From positions 496,001 through 560,000 of the forward strand of contig NZ_FNAJ01000004.1 of NCBI RefSeq assembly GCF_900101905.1: 64,000 nt of DNA. Reading direction: 5' to 3'. Position 1 is the first letter of the stretch; each line of letters begins with the position of its first letter. The stretch is from Myxococcus virescens (GTDB lineage: Bacteria > Myxococcota > Myxococcia > Myxococcales > Myxococcaceae). This document shows, piece after piece, positions 27,452 through 39,049 of the stretch. Under the pieces are notes generated by a model that had not been told where the DNA came from, searched no databases, and was given only the letters and a program-made list of their open reading frames with translations. A program made the translations under genes and the position numbers.

Positions 27452-28639
27452 GTGAACGACAGGAAGACACGGCGGGTGATTCCCGCGGTCGAAGTCATCC
27501 GGCGCCCGGCAACGACGCCCGGCACTGCCGCTCCGACCCCGACTCCGGCGCCCACGCCGCGCCCCACGCCTACCCCGCGCCCCACGGGCGTGGCGCCCAC
27601 GCCCCGGCCTGCTGCTGGCTCGGCGCCCCTGCCGACGCCTCGTCCCGCGCCCACGGGGACCGCTCCGGTGCCCCGCCCCGCCCCGGTGGCAGCGCCAGCG
27701 ACAGCGGCTCCCGCGCCCCGCCCGACGACGAGCGTGACGCCTGGCGCCCGCCCGCTGGCTCCTCGCCCCTCCGGCCCTGGCACGGGTGCGCCTCCGGGCA
27801 GAGCCCCCGGTGGTGGGTTCGGCGGACGCCCCGGCGGCTTCCGGCCGTCCACGCCCCGGCCGCCCCCCACGCCCGAGCAGATTCAGGCGCTGGCGGTGCG
27901 TGAGCGCGTCCCCGCCCGCATCGCGAAGGGCGAGCTGGAAGGGAAGATGAAGTGCCGCATCTGGCGCAAGCTGCACGCCGAGGAGGCGAAGCGCTTCGAC
28001 CAAGTGTACGAGCTGATGGGCCAGACGCCCAGCCTGTCCCTGGGTGACGCCTTCGGCGTGCTCCAGAGCGGCATGACGGTGGCCGAGTTCATGGCCCGCA
28101 AGGAGCGCACCCAGCGCAAGGCGGCCATCAAGCAGGCGCGCGGCGAGGTCGAAAACGCCGTGGTGGCGGACTTCCTGGCCCGGCTCATCAGCGACAAGGC
28201 AGAAGTCTCCGTGGTGCTGGCGGAGCGCTCCCTGCTGGACACGCTGCAGGCCGAGGAGCCCATCGCCTTCACGCTGGAGCGCACGGGCCGCCTGGAGAAG
28301 CTCCAGGTGGTGCTGCTGGCCCGGCGCTCGGACTGGGAGCGGCTGCTGCCCGGTCTGGAGCGCGATGCCAAGCTGACGCAGAAGCCGTCCGCGGTGGCGC
28401 GTCAGCCGGACAAGCGCCCCCACTCGGACCCGCGCGCCTTCCTGGACCACATCGGGCAGACGGTGCGGATGGTGCTCCGCAACGGCATCACCCTCCAGCT
28501 TCCGCTGATGCGCGTGGGCCGGTTCGACCTGCTGCTGGGCGAGGAGGGCCACGAAGTCTTCGTCCCGCTCCACGCCCTGTTGCGCTTCGAGCCCGTGACC
28601 TCCACCTCCGACGAGAGTGCCCCCGCGGACGAGGCCTGA
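27452..28639 (+). CDS. Protein with Pro/Thr-rich N-terminal region, unknown function
   Basis: This 395-residue protein starts with GTG. Residues about 15-145 are an almost pure Pro/Thr/Ala/Arg/Gly tract with TPRPTPTPRPT-like repeats, predicted disordered. The rest (about 150-390) is a folded, charged, helix-rich domain (VPARIAKGELEGKMKCRIWR and later RKAAIKQARGEVENAV) that I do not recognise. There is no signal peptide, so it is probably cytoplasmic. The polyproline tract would need EF-P for efficient translation. The real coding frame is supported by codon bias through the C-terminal domain. Confidence 0.75.
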   Translation: MNDRKTRRVIPAVEVIRRPATTPGTAAPTPTPAPTPRPTPTPRPTGVAPTPRPAAGSAPLPTPRPAPTGTAPVPRPAPVAAPATAAPAPRPTTSVTPGARPLAPRPSGPGTGAPPGRAPGGGFGGRPGGFRPSTPRPPPTPEQIQALAVRERVPARIAKGELEGKMKCRIWRKLHAEEAKRFDQVYELMGQTPSLSLGDAFGVLQSGMTVAEFMARKERTQRKAAIKQARGEVENAVVADFLARLISDKAEVSVVLAERSLLDTLQAEEPIAFTLERTGRLEKLQVVLLARRSDWERLLPGLERDAKLTQKPSAVARQPDKRPHSDPRAFLDHIGQTVRMVLRNGITLQLPLMRVGRFDLLLGEEGHEVFVPLHALLRFEPVTSTSDESAPADEA

Positions 28640-28652
28640 GGGCCATCCCCGC

Positions 28653-28666
28653 GGGGCGTACGCCCC
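28653..28666. other. 14-bp perfect palindrome in a 44-bp gap
   Basis: GGGGCGTACGCCCC lies between the stop of the proline-rich gene and the start of the cupredoxin-like gene. It could be a transcription-factor site or a weak hairpin; no T-run follows. Confidence 0.3.
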
Positions 28667-28683
28667 ACACCGCCGAGACATCC

Positions 28684-29094
28684 ATGCGTCAGTTCATCTC
28701 CCGCATCATCAAGCCCTGGCTCGCCCTGGCCGCGACGGCCGCCATGGTGGGCATCACGCAGCAAGGGTGCACGAAGGACGCTGACGCGACGAAGGCGCCC
28801 GCGGTCCCCGAGAAGCGCGAGAACGGCGTGCGCATCGTCGAGCTCTCCGTCACCGAGAAGGGCTACGAGCCCAGCCCGGTGAGCCTCAAGAAGGGCGAGC
28901 CGGTGAAGCTGGTGGTGACGCGCAAGACGGACCACACCTGCGCCACCGAGGTCGTCATGGACGGCTACGACATCAACACGCCGTTGCCGCTCAACCAGCC
29001 GGTGGAGATTACCTTCACGCCAAAGGAGTCCGGCAAGCTGGTGTACGGCTGCGCCATGAACAAGATGATTTCCGGCGTTTTCATGGTCGACTGA
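28684..29094 (+). CDS. Cupredoxin-like exported protein
   Basis: This 136-residue exported protein has a long N-terminal hydrophobic signal (about 1-28, followed by Cys 29 with only a weak lipobox). The single mature domain has the cupredoxin_1/EfeO-type pattern: SVTEKGYEPSPVSLKKGEPV, a His in DHTCATEVV, and YGCAMNKMISGVF near the end. The His, Cys and Met could form a type-1-like copper site, but the ligand set differs from classical plastocyanin because the second ligand loop is Cys-x-Met. Likely periplasmic copper binding or electron transfer. No copper operon partner is adjacent. Confidence 0.8.
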   Translation: MRQFISRIIKPWLALAATAAMVGITQQGCTKDADATKAPAVPEKRENGVRIVELSVTEKGYEPSPVSLKKGEPVKLVVTRKTDHTCATEVVMDGYDINTPLPLNQPVEITFTPKESGKLVYGCAMNKMISGVFMVD

Positions 29095-29151
29095 CGGACG
29101 CTGGTCGATTTCTAGGCAGCGCCGCCGGGAGGAGTAGTCTCCGAGGCCTGA

Positions 29152-32118
29152 ATGGGCGGCGCGGCGGAGCTCTTCACCCGGCATGTGTTCCTCGACCTCG
29201 AAACCACGGGGTTGGATCCGCGCGTGGACGAGGTCATCGAGCTGGGCTGCATCTTCTTCGAGAACGGGCGCGAGGTGGAACGCTTCGCGCGCCTGTACTC
29301 GGCGTCGCGGCCCCTCCCCCTCACCATCCGGCGCCTGACGGGCCTGACGGACGCGGACCTCGAAGGGCATCCGCGCTTCGGCACCGACATCGCCGAGCTT
29401 CGCGAGAAGCTCTCCGGCTGGACGGTGGTGGCGCACAACGCGCCCTTTGAAAAAGGCTTCCTGCCGGACCTGCTGGGGCCCATCCGCGCCCCGGTGCTCG
29501 ACTCGTGCGAGCTGATGCACTACCTGCACCCAGAGCTGCCCAGCCACTCGCTGGAGTCGCTGCTGCGCTGGGGCGGGCTGGCACTGCGCCAGCCGCACCG
29601 CGCGGTGTCAGACTGCGAGGCGGTGTACTCGGTGCTGGTGCACGCCATGGAGCGCTGCGTCCGCGAGGGCCGTGGCGATGACGTGGTGGACCTGCTCGCC
29701 GCGTTGGACCCGCGCAAGGGCGCGGAGCTGCGCCTGGCGATGGAGGGCGTGGGCCTGAAGGACGGCGCGAGCGGCGCGTTCGACTATGAGGAATGGCCGC
29801 TGGTGGACCTGCTGTCGCGTCTGGCCGCCGCGTGCCGTGAAGAAGCTGCGCCGTTGTCGCTGGAGGCCCAGGGCTTCCTTCGTGGGAAGCCGGAGCGGCG
29901 GCGCGCGGGAGGCGCCACGGCGCTACCCGAGCCAGAGGCGGATGCCCCCGTGCTCCCCGTGCGTCCGGACGAGGTCTCAGCGCTGCTGGGCGTTGGCGGC
30001 GCGCTGGAGCAGGCCGGTGAAGGATTCATGAGCCGGGCCGCGCAGCTCGACGTGGCGCAGGCGGTGGCGCGGGCGCTGTCGGACGGCGGGCAACTCGCGG
30101 TGGAAGCCGGCACGGGCACGGGCAAGTCGCTGGCGTACCTGGCTCCCGCCGCCCTCTTCGCGGCGCGAAACGGACGCAAGGTCGGCGTGGCGCCGCACAC
30201 CAAGACGCTCCAGGACCAGCTCCTGGAGAAGGACCTGCCTCGGCTTCACCGCGCCACGAAGGGCGCCTTCGGCTACGCCCTGCTGAAGGGCCAGACGAAC
30301 TACCTGTGCCGCCGCCGCGCGCTGGAAGCCACTCGGGTGGAGCCCGGCATGGGGCACTCCGCGCGCGCCCCCCGGGCGTATCTGCGTGCGTACCTGCGCC
30401 GCAGTGGCGAAGGAGACCTGGACCGCCTGAGCCACTGGTTCCGCGAGCGCTTCCCGGTGCTGATGGCGCTGGTGCCCGCCGTGCGCTCCGAGGCATCGAC
30501 GACGCTCGGCGAGAAGTGCCCGCACTTCCACCGCTGCTTCTATCACTCGGCCGTGGCGCAGGCCCGTGAGGCGGACGTGCTGGTCATCAACCAGTCGCTC
30601 GCCTTCGCGTGGCCCGCGCGCTACCCGAAGCTGGACCACCTGGTCCTCGACGAGGCGCACGAGGTGGAGGATGTCGCCACCACTGCGCTGACGCTGGAGC
30701 TGTCGGACCTGGCCTTCCTCCGCCTCACCGAGCGGCTGCATGGCAGGGACGGACGGCGCGGCCTGTTCGCCGAGCTACGCAAGGCGCTGAGCGCTTCGCG
30801 CCGGACGGAGACGCGGTCGCTGATGGGCGAGGTGGAGGATGGCCTTCGCCGGTTGCTTGACGACGCACGTGACCTCGGTGCGCGCGTGACGGAGCTGTGC
30901 GAGCCCACCGCCACAGCCGTGGGCGAAGACCCGGATGAAAGTGCGTACTCTCCGGAGCTGCGCATCACCGCGACCGTGCGCGCCCTGCCCGCCTGGGAGC
31001 CGGTACGCGAAGGACTGGAAGGCGTGCGCGGCGCGCTCCAGGCGCTGCATGTCCTGCTGTCCGTGCGCGTACTGGCCGCTCTCCCTGAGCTGGCGGCTCG
31101 ACAACCCGCGCTGGAGCGGGAGCTGTCAGGTGCCAACACCGAGCTTGGCGAACTGGCGGTGCTCGCGGGCGAACTGTCCGGAGAAGCCGCGCCAGGACGG
31201 TGCTACGCGGCCACCGCGGAACCGAAGCGGCAGCGGTGGAGCTTGAGCGCCCAGCCAGTGGATGTCTCCGCCTACGTGTCGAAGGACTTCGCGGAGAGCA
31301 AGCGCACGCTGGTGCTCGCGTCCGCCACGCTGGGCACTGGCGACGGCTTCCCCTTCGTCCTCCGGCGATTGGGGCTCGACGGGCGTGGAGGCCGACCTGC
31401 GCCCCGACTGGTCCGCGCGGCCACGCCCTTCAAGCTGCATGAGCAGGCGCTGGTCGTGCTCGTCACAGATGCGCCTCGTGCGCACGAGGAAGCCTTCGTG
31501 GAGTGGGCCTCGCTCCGGATTTCGGGCCTGGCCCAGACGATGGGAGGCCGGGTGCTGGGGCTGTTCGCATCGACGCGCCGAATGGATCGCGTGGGCACGA
31601 GCGTCCGCGGACGGCTGGACCCACTGGGCATCGAGGTGCTGCGGCAGTCACGCGGGCACAGCCGCTCGCTGGCGGCGCGGCAGGAGAAGGACACGGGCAC
31701 CGTGCTGCTGGGGACCAAGAGCTTCTGGCAGGGCGTGGACATCCCCGGTCGCGGCGTCGGCTGCGTGTTCATCGACAAGCTGCCCCTGGAGCCCGCCATG
31801 CGTCCGCTGGTGGCCGCGCGCGAGGAGCCCCTCTCTCGCAGCGGCGGCGAATACATGGGCTTCCTCCACTACCGGCTTCCCCGCGCCCTGCTGCAACTGC
31901 GCCAGGGCGTGGGCCGGCTCATCCGGGCGACGACGGACCGGGGCGTGGTCATCATCTCGGACCCGGGACACCCCAGCTACCGTGGCCACCTGATGAACGC
32001 GCTGGAGGGCTATCGCGTCGAGGCGCTTCCGTGGGCCCAAGCGCGCCTGCGCATCCACGCGATGCTGAAAGAGACGGGACTCACCGTGGAGTCAGGACCC
32101 GCGCGGTCCTGGGGGTGA
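29152..32118 (+). CDS. dinG: DinG-family helicase fused to a DEDDh exonuclease domain
   Basis: This 988-residue DNA-processing protein begins with an exonuclease domain (about 8-175) with the DEDDh motifs (FLDLETTGLD, VVAHNAPFEKGF, and HRAVSDCEAVY). The superfamily-2 XPD/DinG-type helicase follows: Walker A EAGTGTGKS (about residue 320), DEAH (about 500) and C-terminal motifs (LGTKSFWQGVDIPG and QGVGRLIRATTDRG). The iron-sulfur region has three Cys (about residues 386, 455 and 461) where four are usual; the expected fourth is replaced. An exonuclease fusion of this sort is known from Firmicutes DinG. It is convergent with the HAMP gene (12 bp apart). Confidence 0.9.
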   Translation: MGGAAELFTRHVFLDLETTGLDPRVDEVIELGCIFFENGREVERFARLYSASRPLPLTIRRLTGLTDADLEGHPRFGTDIAELREKLSGWTVVAHNAPFEKGFLPDLLGPIRAPVLDSCELMHYLHPELPSHSLESLLRWGGLALRQPHRAVSDCEAVYSVLVHAMERCVREGRGDDVVDLLAALDPRKGAELRLAMEGVGLKDGASGAFDYEEWPLVDLLSRLAAACREEAAPLSLEAQGFLRGKPERRRAGGATALPEPEADAPVLPVRPDEVSALLGVGGALEQAGEGFMSRAAQLDVAQAVARALSDGGQLAVEAGTGTGKSLAYLAPAALFAARNGRKVGVAPHTKTLQDQLLEKDLPRLHRATKGAFGYALLKGQTNYLCRRRALEATRVEPGMGHSARAPRAYLRAYLRRSGEGDLDRLSHWFRERFPVLMALVPAVRSEASTTLGEKCPHFHRCFYHSAVAQAREADVLVINQSLAFAWPARYPKLDHLVLDEAHEVEDVATTALTLELSDLAFLRLTERLHGRDGRRGLFAELRKALSASRRTETRSLMGEVEDGLRRLLDDARDLGARVTELCEPTATAVGEDPDESAYSPELRITATVRALPAWEPVREGLEGVRGALQALHVLLSVRVLAALPELAARQPALERELSGANTELGELAVLAGELSGEAAPGRCYAATAEPKRQRWSLSAQPVDVSAYVSKDFAESKRTLVLASATLGTGDGFPFVLRRLGLDGRGGRPAPRLVRAATPFKLHEQALVVLVTDAPRAHEEAFVEWASLRISGLAQTMGGRVLGLFASTRRMDRVGTSVRGRLDPLGIEVLRQSRGHSRSLAARQEKDTGTVLLGTKSFWQGVDIPGRGVGCVFIDKLPLEPAMRPLVAAREEPLSRSGGEYMGFLHYRLPRALLQLRQGVGRLIRATTDRGVVIISDPGHPSYRGHLMNALEGYRVEALPWAQARLRIHAMLKETGLTVESGPARSWG

Positions 32119-32131
32119 GCCCCGGAAGGGC

Positions 32132-32869
32132 TCAGTCTTCGAGCCGGGTGCGATAGCGCGCATCCAGGGCGCGCAGTTCGTAGAGGAGCTCGGGGGAAGC
32201 GCCCGTGCGCTCCGCGGCCAGGAGGACGTTCGCCAAGGTCCTCGCGTCCTCCTCGTTCTGCTCGCGGAGGCGCTGCACCATCTTCCGCGTGGCATCGAAG
32301 AGGTCCTGGAGGTCGTCGCCATCCCGGAGCCCGTGCTGGGGTGGACGCAGCCGGCCGTCGTGGACCTCCTGCACCATGCGGCGGATGCGGAAGAGTGGGC
32401 CCGCCACCTTGTGCGTCACCACGATGGTCCCCAATCCCACCACCGCGATGAAGGCCACCAGAAAGCCCCCCAGCGCCCACCAGGTGAGCTTCTGCTGCCG
32501 CTCCAGCTCAGCGCGTTGGGCAACGATGGCGGCACGCTCGGCCTCGTAGGCCGCGTCGATGGCCCCCGCCTTCTCGCGGAAGCTCGCCTCGAACGTGGGG
32601 TCGTCCATCCGAGTCAGCAGCTCGTTGGAGAGCGTGGCGCCGGACAGCTCGCGGCTGACCTCCGCCGCGCGGGAGCGGGCTTCCACCGCCGTCGCCGTCT
32701 CGCGCATCAGCGCCTGCGCGCCTCTCACGAGGAACACGCCCAATAGCGCCGACAGAACGAGCGTCACCGAGACGATGTACGCCGTCAGCTTGAGCTGGAA
32801 GCCCGTTTCGAGAAGGAAGTTGCGCCAGCGCCGCTTGGCTGGCGTCAGGGGCGCCGTGGTCGTCGTCAT
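32132..32869 (-). CDS. Membrane protein with HAMP domain
   Basis: This 245-residue protein has transmembrane helices at about 25-50 and 125-148, separated by a periplasmic helical region. A cytoplasmic HAMP domain follows (about 150-202, HKVAGPLFRIRRMVQEVHDG), then a coiled coil. There is no kinase, cyclase or chemoreceptor output domain, so it may signal through a partner or act as a sensor scaffold. The ATG at 32869 overlaps the stop of the upstream HEAT-like gene by 4 bases, so the two are translationally coupled and probably work together. Confidence 0.82.
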   Translation of the reverse strand: MTTTTAPLTPAKRRWRNFLLETGFQLKLTAYIVSVTLVLSALLGVFLVRGAQALMRETATAVEARSRAAEVSRELSGATLSNELLTRMDDPTFEASFREKAGAIDAAYEAERAAIVAQRAELERQQKLTWWALGGFLVAFIAVVGLGTIVVTHKVAGPLFRIRRMVQEVHDGRLRPPQHGLRDGDDLQDLFDATRKMVQRLREQNEEDARTLANVLLAAERTGASPELLYELRALDARYRTRLED

Positions 32870-33615
32870 GTCTCGCTGCTCCACTCGAAGGTCTCCGCCG
32901 CTTCCTCCACCGCGCGAGGTACCAGCGCCTTGAGGAGATCGCCAGGCTGAGCGCCCGCGGCATTCACTTCCACCTGCCCCATCAGCGACAGGTCCGGGTA
33001 GGTGAGGCACACCAGCGCCACCCGCAGTCCGCCGCCGTCCGTCGCATGAAGCTCCGGGGTGATGCGGTAGCCCCGCACCCGAAGCTTCTTCAGCGTGCCC
33101 TTCGCCGCCGCCTTCGTCTCCTTCGCGGGCGCGAGCTGGGCCCCGCTCCGCATCAGCCGCGAGCGCAGCCGCGCCTCCGTCGCCTTCACCAGGTCGGCGG
33201 GGAGCTTGCCCGTGCGGTCCTTGACCGCCTCGAGATGCACGTAGAAGCGCGGCGGGCGGGACTGGTACTCCTTCAGGGCCCCCACGGCCTCGCGCACCGC
33301 CGCCTGGACCGACGCGTCCGCGTCCGCCTTGTGGGCCTGGAGGCAGTCGAGCCCATCGGGCTCCAGCAGCTTCGCCAGCCCCTTCGCCGCGGCCGCGCGC
33401 ACCAGCTCGCTTTCGTCCTTCAATCCGTTGCACAGCAGCGGCACGGCCTCCGGGTCCTCCGTGGCGCCGAGCACCAGCGCCGCCTGCGAACGCGAGCGCG
33501 GGTCCTTGCTCTTCTGAAGCTGCTTGCCCAGGAAGGCAATACGGGAGTCACCCTGAGCCAGGGCCGCGCAAGGCGCGAGGAGCAACAGGACGAGGGCGGA
33601 GGAAAGCAGCTGCAT
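32866..33615 (-). CDS. Exported HEAT-repeat-like protein
   Basis: This 249-residue protein has a clear Sec signal peptide (about 1-21, ending ALAQG). Two HEAT/PBS-lyase-type repeats follow (about 35-105; SQAALVLGATEDPEAVPLLC and LVRAAAAKGLAKL), and then a C-terminal beta-rich domain of unknown type. It is predicted periplasmic. It is coupled by a 4-base overlap to the HAMP protein, whose periplasmic part is a plausible partner; that is inference from gene arrangement. Confidence 0.8.
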   Translation of the reverse strand: MQLLSSALVLLLLAPCAALAQGDSRIAFLGKQLQKSKDPRSRSQAALVLGATEDPEAVPLLCNGLKDESELVRAAAAKGLAKLLEPDGLDCLQAHKADADASVQAAVREAVGALKEYQSRPPRFYVHLEAVKDRTGKLPADLVKATEARLRSRLMRSGAQLAPAKETKAAAKGTLKKLRVRGYRITPELHATDGGGLRVALVCLTYPDLSLMGQVEVNAAGAQPGDLLKALVPRAVEEAAETFEWSSET

Positions 33616-33966
33616 GCGCAGGGAAGGAGTCCGGAGAGTCTAACGCCGTCTGACGATTGGCGAACAGTTGCATGGCCTTGCACATGGAAGACAGTGGGTC
33701 ATGGCCACTCCCGCCCTGGAGGGCCGTCCCCGCCTCTGTCCGTCCGGGTGTCTGTTCAGACCTGGGGATGCGCTGGGAAGGGCACGGCGCGGGGCGCGAA
33801 CCCGGGCGGCATGTCCACGGCACAGCGGCTCGGGCTCGGCCCCTGAGGCCCCACAACCGGTGCCTCCCGCCCCCTCCACGGCAGCAGGACCGGCAGGAAT
33901 CGAGCCATCCGCTCGGGGATGTGGCCTTCATGGGGTAATGTGCGCGTCTCCAGGAGGGCTCACCAG
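33616..33966. other. Divergent intergenic region, no gene seen
   Basis: 351 bp between the HEAT-like gene (minus) and the Lys-rich protein gene (plus). Short open frames here have no ribosome sites or family signatures. A sigma-54-like string near 33658-33672 has the wrong spacing. The plus-strand gene's ribosome site AGGAGGG lies at about 33950-33957. Confidence 0.5.
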
Positions 33967-34806
33967 GTGTCTTTCACGTCCCGGTTGGAAGGTCTGCTCC
34001 AGAACGTGGGGTTGGGCGGTATCGTGGGTGAGGTGCGCGCGCGCCTCGGGCTCAAGGAGTCCCGAGACACATCCGCGCCCCGGGCCTCGGACTTCCCGTC
34101 ACCTCCTCCCCGTGGCGCCACGCAGCAGACCGTGGTCGAGCGCACGCCGCGCCCCAGGCCAGTCGTCTCCCAGCCGTCCGACGCGCCGCCGCCGGAGCCG
34201 ACCGTGGCAGAGCGCACCCCACCGCGTGGTGCGGTAACCACCGACGCTGTCGCACCTTCGGCTGCCCAGGCCGCTACGCCTGAGCCTTCCCGAAAGGTGA
34301 CGGCGAAGGCGCCTCGCACGGGGACGAAAAAGAAGAAGCCCGCAGCACGGCAGGCGCAGAGCAGCACGGGAGACAAGTCGGAGAAGCGGACGGCCCGCCC
34401 GACTACGAAGGTCAAGAAGCGAGCCCGCCCCGCGAAGGAGACCGCTTCGCCCGCGACCGGGAATGGCAGCACGGCCGTGGACCAGTTGCTCTCCGCGCTG
34501 CGCAGCCATCCGCGGCAGCAGGATTTCATCTCGGCAGGCAAGCAGAAGGACCAGCTCGTGCGGTCACTCATCCCCCTCTATCTCGCACGCTCGCTGGATG
34601 CGGAGTTCGAGGTGACCTCTGGAACGACGTCGCGCTTCTGGGGGGAGCTGGGTGTCACCTACGCCGCACCGAACGCGGCCAAGGCGCTCCGCCTGCACGG
34701 TGGTTACGCACAGGACACCCAGAAGGGTAAAGCCATCACGGCTCGGGGCGTCCAGTACGTGGAAGAAATGCTGAGTCGTTTCGGGAACGCCTCTTCAGGT
34801 ACTTGA
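33967..34806 (+). CDS. Protein with Lys/Pro/Ala-rich linker, unknown function
   Basis: This 279-residue protein starts at GTG 33967, ten bases after AGGAGGG. It has a short N-terminal segment (SRLEGLLQNVGLGGIVGEVR) and a long disordered region (about 35-170) rich in Pro and then in Lys/Arg (for example TGTKKKKPAARQ). A compact C-terminal domain (about 175-279) begins DQLLSALRSHPRQQDFISAG. The basic linker resembles histone-tail-like or nucleic-acid-binding linkers of myxobacterial proteins. The C-terminal domain is not one I can name. Codon bias and the strong ribosome site support a real gene. Confidence 0.72.
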   Translation: MSFTSRLEGLLQNVGLGGIVGEVRARLGLKESRDTSAPRASDFPSPPPRGATQQTVVERTPRPRPVVSQPSDAPPPEPTVAERTPPRGAVTTDAVAPSAAQAATPEPSRKVTAKAPRTGTKKKKPAARQAQSSTGDKSEKRTARPTTKVKKRARPAKETASPATGNGSTAVDQLLSALRSHPRQQDFISAGKQKDQLVRSLIPLYLARSLDAEFEVTSGTTSRFWGELGVTYAAPNAAKALRLHGGYAQDTQKGKAITARGVQYVEEMLSRFGNASSGT

Positions 34807-34857
34807 ACGGCGAGCAGCCGCGATGGGCCGTAGGGCGCGAGACGCTCCGTCCTCGCC

Positions 34858-35187
34858 TCACCCCATCGCGAGCAGACACTTTGTTGAGGCCACCATCACT
34901 CGGTTTGAACGGTCCCTGGCGTATCGCGCAATCGCCCATGCGCCAGAGTGAACGCCATACTGAACCCAAGCCTGATGCATCGCACCTTCCAGGCTTGGGT
35001 GCCATGTATCGCCCAAGCAGTTGCCGGAGCTGCCCCAGACAAACATCAGGAAGGCTCCGTCCTCTTCGGCAATCTCAAACGACGCCGCCTGCCCGAGTTC
35101 CCTCTGCAGCGACGACTCATGTGTCGCCGAATCAGGCAATGAGGTCACACGCGAGCACGGAACCTGGGCAACAAGCCTTGGTTCCAT
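34858..35187 (-). CDS. Small conserved-looking hypothetical protein in a gene-poor gap
   Basis: This 109-residue reading frame has a core (about residues 35-78) with the look of a conserved small-protein family: FEIAEEDGAFLMFVWGSSG followed by CLGDTWHPSLEGAMHQA. In such families a DG...GDTWH...A..QA pattern recurs. The last 30 residues do not continue the pattern in an obvious way, so the 3' end may be frameshifted or simply variable. GGAGGG lies about 15 bases before the ATG, rather far. It is the only frame in this gap that I believe. Confidence 0.5.
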   Translation of the reverse strand: MEPRLVAQVPCSRVTSLPDSATHESSLQRELGQAASFEIAEEDGAFLMFVWGSSGNCLGDTWHPSLEGAMHQAWVQYGVHSGAWAIARYARDRSNRVMVASTKCLLAMG

Positions 35188-35702
35188 CGAAGTCGCCTTG
35201 CCCTCCGAAAACGTCCTGCCTCACTCCAGTGGCAGTCCGTGTACTCGACTGACTACACGCTACGCGCTCCAGCCCTCCGGGCAGTCACGGAACCTGCATC
35301 CCTCACCCTTGGATACCGTCACGCAGTCAACGAAGGCAGGCCACGCGAATCGAAGCACCGGGCCTCCAATACGCCAATGACTCACGGCGAGAGGGCTGGG
35401 CAAAGCCGAGCGCCATCCGTGGCCCGTGACAACGGTACGGCCTCACCTGCCGCTCAAGCGCACGCCGGTCAGGTCACCCGCCTGGCGGGAATCCTTGGAG
35501 CCGAAACAGCGAGGGCAATGCTGGCGCCCACGTCTCGCACCTGATGCGCCGCCGGTATCGCCCTGACTCCCACAACCCGCGTCCCGCTGGCCCCCATCCC
35601 GGGCCACGGCCGGGTCAGCCCGGTATTCCCGGGGTCGTCCGGCACCTCATGCAACCTCCAAGAACTCCTGCGAAGCCGCCTCTTGTGGCATATACCCACA
35701 CC
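35188..35702. other. Gene-poor region upstream of alaS
   Basis: 515 bp without a supported gene. Its base composition and codon periodicity are less extreme than those of the neighbours. Frames on both strands are short or are tails of alaS antisense frames. No transposase remnant is recognisable. Just before the alaS start is a small hairpin (TGTGG, CATATAC, CCACA). No clear sigma-70 promoter was found by eye, though one must lie here or upstream for alaS. Confidence 0.45.
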
Positions 35703-38398
<2,696 letters not shown>

Positions 38399-38399
<1 letters not shown>

Positions 38400-39049
38400 T
38401 GAACCACCGGGCCTCCGCTTCCGTAGCGCTCCTGGCGGCCACCCTCGTCCTGGGTGGCTGCAAGGAGGAGGCCGTGCCTGACTACGCGGGTACGGGTGAC
38501 GACCGGACGCTTCAGAAGCTCCGCCAGGAAGTGGACCGGGTGAACCAGGGCGGCCGTCCCTCCCAGGGCCCCGAGGCCACGCGCGGAGACCCGAACGCGA
38601 ACCTCGCGGGCCTGGCCGCGGGGATCAACGTCCCCACCGAGCGCGCATGGGAGCTTCCCTCTCCCAACGATGCCGTGCGCCTGGAGACCTTGTCCGTGAA
38701 GCTCACCGGACTGGACGCGTCGCACTCGGTGAAGGGCTCGGGGAAGGTGAGCCTGACCTCCGAGGACCTGTTCTTCCGCGTGCAGCTCATGACGCAGAAC
38801 GTGGGCGGCGCGCCGCTCACCCTGGACCTGGACGGGGCGAAGCTCTTCGGGGCTGAAGGCCAGTCGTACACCGTGGCCCGGGATGCCCAGGTCGTCGGGG
38901 GCACCCGCCCCCTTCGGCGCACCTGGGCTCCGGATGAGCGCACCGACGTGGTCCTCCTGTTCGAGCTTCCTCCGGAGGCCCTTCGGGACGACGGGCTACA
39001 CCTGTTGCTTCAGGGCTCCGGGGGGGATGTGCGGATTCCCTTGAAATGA
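38399..39049 (+). CDS. Predicted lipoprotein coupled to alaS and the PilZ-Hsp70 gene
   Basis: This 216-residue protein has a lipobox VLGGC (Cys 21). The mature domain (about 85-215) is beta-rich, with the look of an Ig-like/DUF4352-type fold (RVQLMTQNVGGAPLTLDLDGAKL is too long to be one motif but shows the family-like rhythm). No enzyme motif is visible. The start overlaps the alaS stop (GTGATG; GTG 38396 is an alternative start in the same frame). The stop overlaps the next gene's ATG by 4 bases, so it is translationally coupled on both sides. Confidence 0.78.

Noticed and set aside
33658..33672. Sigma-54-like TGGCGAACAGTTGCA between the HEAT-like and Lys-rich genes
   Set aside because: The GG-GC spacing is 9, one short of the required 10.
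35544..35702. N-terminal extension of alaS
   Set aside because: Pro/Arg/His-rich, unlike any AlaS N-terminus; the conserved core starts just after ATG 35703.
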